NCBI GenBank assembly: GCA_937950415.1 | Contig: CALFDL010000100.1 | Location: 1-8,319, forward strand | Source: an uncultured Collinsella sp. | GTDB taxonomy: Bacteria; Actinomycetota; Coriobacteriia; Coriobacteriales; Coriobacteriaceae | Reading direction: 5' to 3' | DNA: 8,319 nucleotides | In this document: in pieces, positions 4,849-8,319 of the stretch | How the letters are laid out: each line of letters begins with the position of its first letter | Position numbering within the stretch: the stretch's first letter is position 1 | The notes under the pieces: model-generated | What the model was told of the DNA's origin: nothing | Seen by the model: only the letters and a program-made list of their open reading frames with translations | The model's database searches: none | Position numbers and translations under genes: made by a program

Positions 4849-7299
4849 ATGCTTCAAAAAATCCAACGCTTTGGCGGGGCAATGTTCGCGCCCGCCATGC
4901 TGTTTTCTATATCAGGCCTCATGGTCGGCGTCTCCGCTCTCGCAACGACTGCGGACATCGTCGGCGATCTCGCCGTATACGGAACCCCTTGGTACGTTTT
5001 TTGGACCATCATCCAGCGCGGCTCGTGGACGGTCTTTAAACGCCTCCCGCTCCTTTTTGCCGTAGCGCTGCCCATCGGTCTTGCCCAAAAACAACCGGCT
5101 CGTTGCTGTCTCGAGGCTCTCGTCGCCTATTTTGCCTACTGCTTCTTTTTGAGCGAGATCATTAAGCTGAGCGGAGACAACCTTGGGCTTGAGTACCCGT
5201 CATCTTTGACCTCCGCCAGCGGTATCACCGTCATCGACGGCATCAAGACGCTCGACACCGGCATTATCGGCCCGCTGGCGGTATCGGCAACCGTCGTTGC
5301 CATCCATGACCGCTTCTACGATGCCAAGGTTCCCGATTGGCTCGGCACCTTCTCGGGCTCCTCGCTGGTCTACCTCATCAGCTTTTTTGCCGTGTTTGCC
5401 CTTGCTGCTATCTCGGCCGCCATCGTGCCCTACGTATACGATGTAACCGATACGCTGCGTCACGCGCTTGCAGGCGTCGGTCCCTTTGGCGTGGGCATCT
5501 TTGTCTTTTTAGAACGAGCACTCGAGCCCTTTGGCCTGCACCACCTGCTCTACATGCCGATCTACTACGACAACCTGGTCATTAACGACGGCATCTACGC
5601 CACGTGGAGCAGTTTGCTCCCCATCCTCTCCCATAGCACGCGCCCCCTTAATGAACTTGCGCCGTGGGCCGGTTTTACCGCCACCGGCTGGGTCAAGCTC
5701 TTTGGCCTTCCTGCCATCGCAGCTGCGTTCTACTCCACCGCAAAACCTGAGCGCCGCGCCGGCCTCAGGGTCATCCTTGCTCCCGCCATCATCGCCTCGG
5801 TGGTTTGCGGCGTTACCGAGCCACTCGAGTTTCTCTTTATGTTCACCCACCCCGGGCTCTTTTTGCTCTACGCCGTCTTATCGTCTTGCCTTGCCACAAC
5901 CATGAATCTCTTTGGCATCGTCGGCATCTTCTCGGGCGGCCTCGTGGAGATGGCAGCCTTCAACTTTATTCCGCTCATGCGCACGCATGCCGGTGCCTAT
6001 CTTTTGGCGCTCGGCATCGGCCTTGCCTTTAGCCTCATCTTTTTTGTTAGTTTTCGAGCACTCATCTTGGTCTATGACCTTAAGACTCCGGGCCGCGAGG
6101 ATCATGTCGTCAATCGCGCGGCAATCGATTGTTTAACGGGAAGCGACTTTGCCAAAGAGCAATCCCCCAATGACGAGGTCGATAGTCGATCCGATCAAGA
6201 TCACGTCCTCGCTGAGCGGGTAATTCAGCTTTTAGGTGGCGTTGGCAATATCGTGGGCGCAACCAACTGCGCCACGCGCCTGCGCGTCGAGGTCGCAGAC
6301 CCTTCCATCGTTGCAGATAACGCGTCGTTTGTCGCGGTGGGCGCCAAGGGCCTCATCATTACGGGCAAGACCGCCCAGGTGGTCATCGGCATCTCCGTTC
6401 CCCGCGTTAAAGAGCATTTTGACCAGATCATGGGCCTCGAGCCGGAATTTGTGCCCACCACCTCGGCCTCCCCTGCCGCCAGCGCAGCCCATAAGCGCGG
6501 CGCTATTTGCTTCTTCGATATCGACGGAACGCTCGCCTGGCAAGACCCCAGGCTCGCCCAAGACCTTCCCGAAGACGAGCGGGACCTCTCCCCCTATCCC
6601 AACGAGGCGGTTTCGCAGGCAATCCGCGAGTTTGTCGCCAACGGCAACATGGCCTTTATCTGCACGGGACGCACCCTGAGCTGCATCCACCCCAAACTTC
6701 TTGAGCTGCCTTGGACCGGCATCGTCTGTCTTGCGGGCGGTTACGCCGAGATCAACGGACACGCAATTCGCGATCTGTCGATGACGCCCAGTATGCTGCA
6801 GCGTCTTGCCCCCTACCTTGAGCAATCGGGCGAGGTCATCCGCTTTGAGGGCCTCAACGGCGTCGTGCGCATGAGTGCCGATGCGCCCGATGCTCCCGGA
6901 TACGCGCGCACCCTGGGCGACGCAGTCACGCAGCTGCAACATTACAGTGTCTACAAGATCTTGATGTCTACATCGCTCGCCAACCACATCGCTCAAGATA
7001 AGGCACTTGAGCCGCTGCTGTGCTTTAACGAGCTCGAACTCGAGGTAACCGAAATCTCGCCCCGCGAATGCACGAAGCGCGGGGGCATCCAGTCTGTACT
7101 CGACGCCCTCGATCCCCACCACGGAACCGTATACGGCATCGGCGACGCCAGCAATGACGTCTCGCTGATGAACGCCGTCGATGTCGGCATTGCGATGGGC
7201 AACGCACCGGACTATCTCAAGGATAAGGCCGATTACGTGACCGACACCGTCGATCATGACGGTGTCGTTGCGGCGCTCGAGCATTTTAGGCTGATTTAG
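4849..7299 (+). CDS. PTS EIIC-EIIB (glucose/alpha-glucoside superfamily) fused to a HAD-IIB (Cof-type) phosphatase
   Basis: An 816-residue three-part protein. Residues 1-418 are a membrane EIIC like GlvC/MalP-type alpha-glucoside permeases: the start MLQKIQRFGGAMF, the WTVFKRLPLLFAVALPIGLA segment, G229-L230-H231-H232, VTEPLEF (322-328), and the end LKTPGRED (411-418). Residues of about 445-530 are EIIB, with the phosphorylated cysteine C474 in NCATRLRV. A Ser/Ala/Pro-rich linker (534-550) leads to a complete HAD hydrolase. It has the DxDGT nucleophile motif (D557, D559), motif II T606 in CTGR, motif III K743, and motif IV GDASND (D766, D770). The cap region between motifs II and III fits class C2B. 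EIIA is absent, so phosphate must come from a separate EIIA-Glc type protein. The ATG follows GGAAGG by 6 bases. The gene is divergent from the TreR-like repressor. The frame is continuous with no sign of error. The sugar is inferred to be an alpha-glucoside; the phosphatase substrate is unproven. Confidence 0.93.
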   Translation: MLQKIQRFGGAMFAPAMLFSISGLMVGVSALATTADIVGDLAVYGTPWYVFWTIIQRGSWTVFKRLPLLFAVALPIGLAQKQPARCCLEALVAYFAYCFFLSEIIKLSGDNLGLEYPSSLTSASGITVIDGIKTLDTGIIGPLAVSATVVAIHDRFYDAKVPDWLGTFSGSSLVYLISFFAVFALAAISAAIVPYVYDVTDTLRHALAGVGPFGVGIFVFLERALEPFGLHHLLYMPIYYDNLVINDGIYATWSSLLPILSHSTRPLNELAPWAGFTATGWVKLFGLPAIAAAFYSTAKPERRAGLRVILAPAIIASVVCGVTEPLEFLFMFTHPGLFLLYAVLSSCLATTMNLFGIVGIFSGGLVEMAAFNFIPLMRTHAGAYLLALGIGLAFSLIFFVSFRALILVYDLKTPGREDHVVNRAAIDCLTGSDFAKEQSPNDEVDSRSDQDHVLAERVIQLLGGVGNIVGATNCATRLRVEVADPSIVADNASFVAVGAKGLIITGKTAQVVIGISVPRVKEHFDQIMGLEPEFVPTTSASPAASAAHKRGAICFFDIDGTLAWQDPRLAQDLPEDERDLSPYPNEAVSQAIREFVANGNMAFICTGRTLSCIHPKLLELPWTGIVCLAGGYAEINGHAIRDLSMTPSMLQRLAPYLEQSGEVIRFEGLNGVVRMSADAPDAPGYARTLGDAVTQLQHYSVYKILMSTSLANHIAQDKALEPLLCFNELELEVTEISPRECTKRGGIQSVLDALDPHHGTVYGIGDASNDVSLMNAVDVGIAMGNAPDYLKDKADYVTDTVDHDGVVAALEHFRLI

Positions 7300-7339
7300 G
7301 CACACTCCATCAAACGCACGCCCGTTGTCCTAAATCGCC
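7289..7339 (+). terminator. Possible weak stem-loop at the end of the PTS gene
   Basis: GATTTAGG (7293-7300, including the stop codon) pairs perfectly with CCTAAATC (7329-7336). Beyond a one-base bulge, GGC (7289-7291) pairs with GCC (7337-7339), closing a 28-base loop. No T-run follows, so it is at best a weak or Rho-assisted 3' structure. No better terminator is visible in the spacer. Confidence 0.25.
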
Positions 7340-7368
7340 AAAACTGCCGCGCCAAACGCCCTGATGTG

Positions 7369-7401
7369 GCAATATGTTGTCTGCATATTGCATCAATGCA
7401 A
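7369..7401. promoter_or_regulatory. Overlapping dyads upstream of the prenyl synthase gene
   Basis: Two dyads share bases. GCAATATG (7369-7376) and CATATTGC (7384-7391) are perfect 8-bp arms around TTGTCTG. TTGCAT (7388-7393) and ATGCAA (7396-7401) are perfect 6-bp arms around two bases. The two structures exclude each other as RNA hairpins. They end 11 bases before the chosen start codon, so a regulator site or leader structure is possible. No regulator for them is visible here. Confidence 0.4.
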
Positions 7402-7412
7402 CCTCAGAAAGA

Positions 7413-8319
7413 ATGCGAGAACCCGTGTCCAGTCCGTTTACCAGCTTTTTAGCCCAGCACTTTGACCAGATTAACGACTATCTGGCCACGTTCTTTGACG
7501 GACAGGCGACCTCTGCCGATATCGAGCGCTACCTGTACGCGCCGCTCTCGGCTTTTACGGCCAACGCCGGCAAGCGCCACCGCCCGCTTATCTGCATGCT
7601 CGCCGCAACCGCAGTGGGCGGTAGCTTTGAGAGTGCCCGCAGCGCCGCGGCAGCCATCGAGCATTTCCAGTCGGGCGCGCTGATCCACGACGACATCGCC
7701 GACAACGGACAGCTTCGTCGAGGCAAGCCCTGCATGCACCTTACCGAGGGCACGGGCCTTGCCATCAATTGTGGCGACCTGGCGCTCACCATGGTCACCA
7801 AGACGGTTCTCGACGACCCTACGCTGGAGTCCGACGTGAAGCTGCGCGTGCTCCACGAGCTTACCGAGATGATCGTCCGCACCATTGAGGGACAAGCACT
7901 CGACCTGGGTTGGGTCCGCGACGGGCGCTTTGATATCTCGGTTGATGACTACCTGGACATGGCGACGCACAAGACCGCGTTTTACAGCGGAGCCACGCCG
8001 CTTGCCGCCGGAGCCATTATCGGCGGCGGCAGCGATGAGCAAATCGAAGCGCTGCGCGCCTTTGGCCTGCACACAGGCCTTGCCTTTCAGATTCAGGACG
8101 ACCTGCTCAACCTTGTCGGCACTAAGGAAGCCGCCAACAAGGACTTCCGCACCGACATCACCGAGGGCAAGCGCACGCTTGTCGCCGTACACGCCCTCTC
8201 TGATGAGCGCCACCACGACGAGGTCGAGGCGATTCTTTCCTCGGGCACCGATGATCCCGCGCAGCTCGCACGCGCCGTGGAGATCTTCCAGGAGACCGGC
8301 TCTATCGATTACGCCCACA
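7413..8319 (+). CDS. Polyprenyl diphosphate synthase (IspA/GGPP-synthase type), C-terminus beyond the right edge
   Basis: Trans-isoprenyl diphosphate synthase that joins isopentenyl diphosphate units to an allylic primer in the cytoplasm, supplying precursors for quinone side chains, carrier lipids or related products. The first 302 residues are visible. The family landmarks are G53-K54-R55-H56-R57-P58, the first Asp-rich motif D93-D94-I95-A96-D97 followed by LRRG, an FQIQ segment, and the second Asp-rich motif as D229-D230-L231-L232-N233, then the conserved KDFRTDITEGKRT region. The N in the last position of the second motif replaces the more usual D; eukaryotic GGPP synthases have a similar DDYxN form, so activity is still expected. 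Product chain length cannot be read reliably. The start at 7413 has only a weak AGAAAG ribosome site; an in-frame ATG at 7374 is an alternative. About 20-50 residues are missing. No functional link to the sugar genes is apparent. Confidence 0.92.
   Translation, partial: MREPVSSPFTSFLAQHFDQINDYLATFFDGQATSADIERYLYAPLSAFTANAGKRHRPLICMLAATAVGGSFESARSAAAAIEHFQSGALIHDDIADNGQLRRGKPCMHLTEGTGLAINCGDLALTMVTKTVLDDPTLESDVKLRVLHELTEMIVRTIEGQALDLGWVRDGRFDISVDDYLDMATHKTAFYSGATPLAAGAIIGGGSDEQIEALRAFGLHTGLAFQIQDDLLNLVGTKEAANKDFRTDITEGKRTLVAVHALSDERHHDEVEAILSSGTDDPAQLARAVEIFQETGSIDYAH

Noticed and set aside
6430..6520. HAD phosphatase as a separate gene starting inside the PTS frame
   Set aside because: The frame is continuous and the joining segment looks like an interdomain linker. 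In-frame ATG (6430) and GTG (6451) codons lack a good ribosome site, though a weak GGAA before 6451 means internal initiation is not fully excluded.
6232..7305. 357-codon minus-strand open frame opposite the HAD domain
   Set aside because: The plus frame has all HAD motifs and the EIIB cysteine; the antisense product resembles nothing and has no ribosome site or neighbours in support.
7300..7412. A small gene or RNA gene between the PTS fusion and the prenyl synthase
   Set aside because: No frame with a ribosome site and reasonable length, no tRNA-like fold; only the dyads already listed are visible.
7449..8318. Long minus-strand open frame at the right edge
   Set aside because: It is antisense to a clear polyprenyl synthase carrying both Asp-rich motifs.

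Overview
The window holds carbohydrate-uptake genes and the start of an isoprenoid gene. GC content is moderately high. The substrate-binding protein carries a Tat-type lipoprotein signal, and the ABC transport ATPase has a lysine-rich N-terminal insertion. Together with the general protein style these suggest a gut actinobacterium of the Coriobacteriia, probably Collinsella or a close relative. The genus is inferred from memory of similar proteins, not proven by any sequence marker here. I see no mobile element, CRISPR array, tRNA or rRNA.

Layout: positions 1-3593 are a minus-strand CUT1 (maltose/Msm-type) ABC sugar transport operon. In transcription order it reads solute-binding lipoprotein (3593-2277), first permease (2189-1335), second permease (1335-496) and ATPase (427 to beyond the left edge). 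The two permeases overlap by one base (TAATG). Strong GC-rich hairpins lie between the binding protein and the first permease, and between the second permease and the ATPase. Upstream is a roughly 300-bp regulatory gap (3594-3899) with a likely promoter, operator-like dyads and a long bidirectional terminator. Next comes a minus-strand GntR/HutC-type (TreR-like) repressor gene (4619-3900). Divergent from it is a plus-strand 816-codon gene (4849-7299) for a PTS glucose/alpha-glucoside-type transporter with domain order EIIC-EIIB, fused in one frame to a HAD (Cof/IIB-type) phosphatase. A short spacer with several dyads (7300-7412) precedes a plus-strand polyprenyl diphosphate synthase (7413 to beyond the right edge).

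How the parts may work together: four boxes of the form TTGTNTNAAC occur in the window. Two lie in the ABC operon control region (3702-3713, 3777-3788) and two in the divergent repressor/PTS region (4674-4683, 4796-4805). One differs by a single base from the TreR operator TTGTATATACAA that I recall from Bacillus subtilis. The simplest reading is that the TreR-like regulator controls itself, the PTS gene and the ABC operon as one alpha-glucoside regulon. The most unusual element is the EIIC-EIIB-HAD fusion. It joins phosphorylating import to a phosphatase family that includes known disaccharide-phosphate phosphatases, so it could take up a disaccharide as its phosphate and release the free sugar inside the cell. 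The sugar is not known from the sequence.
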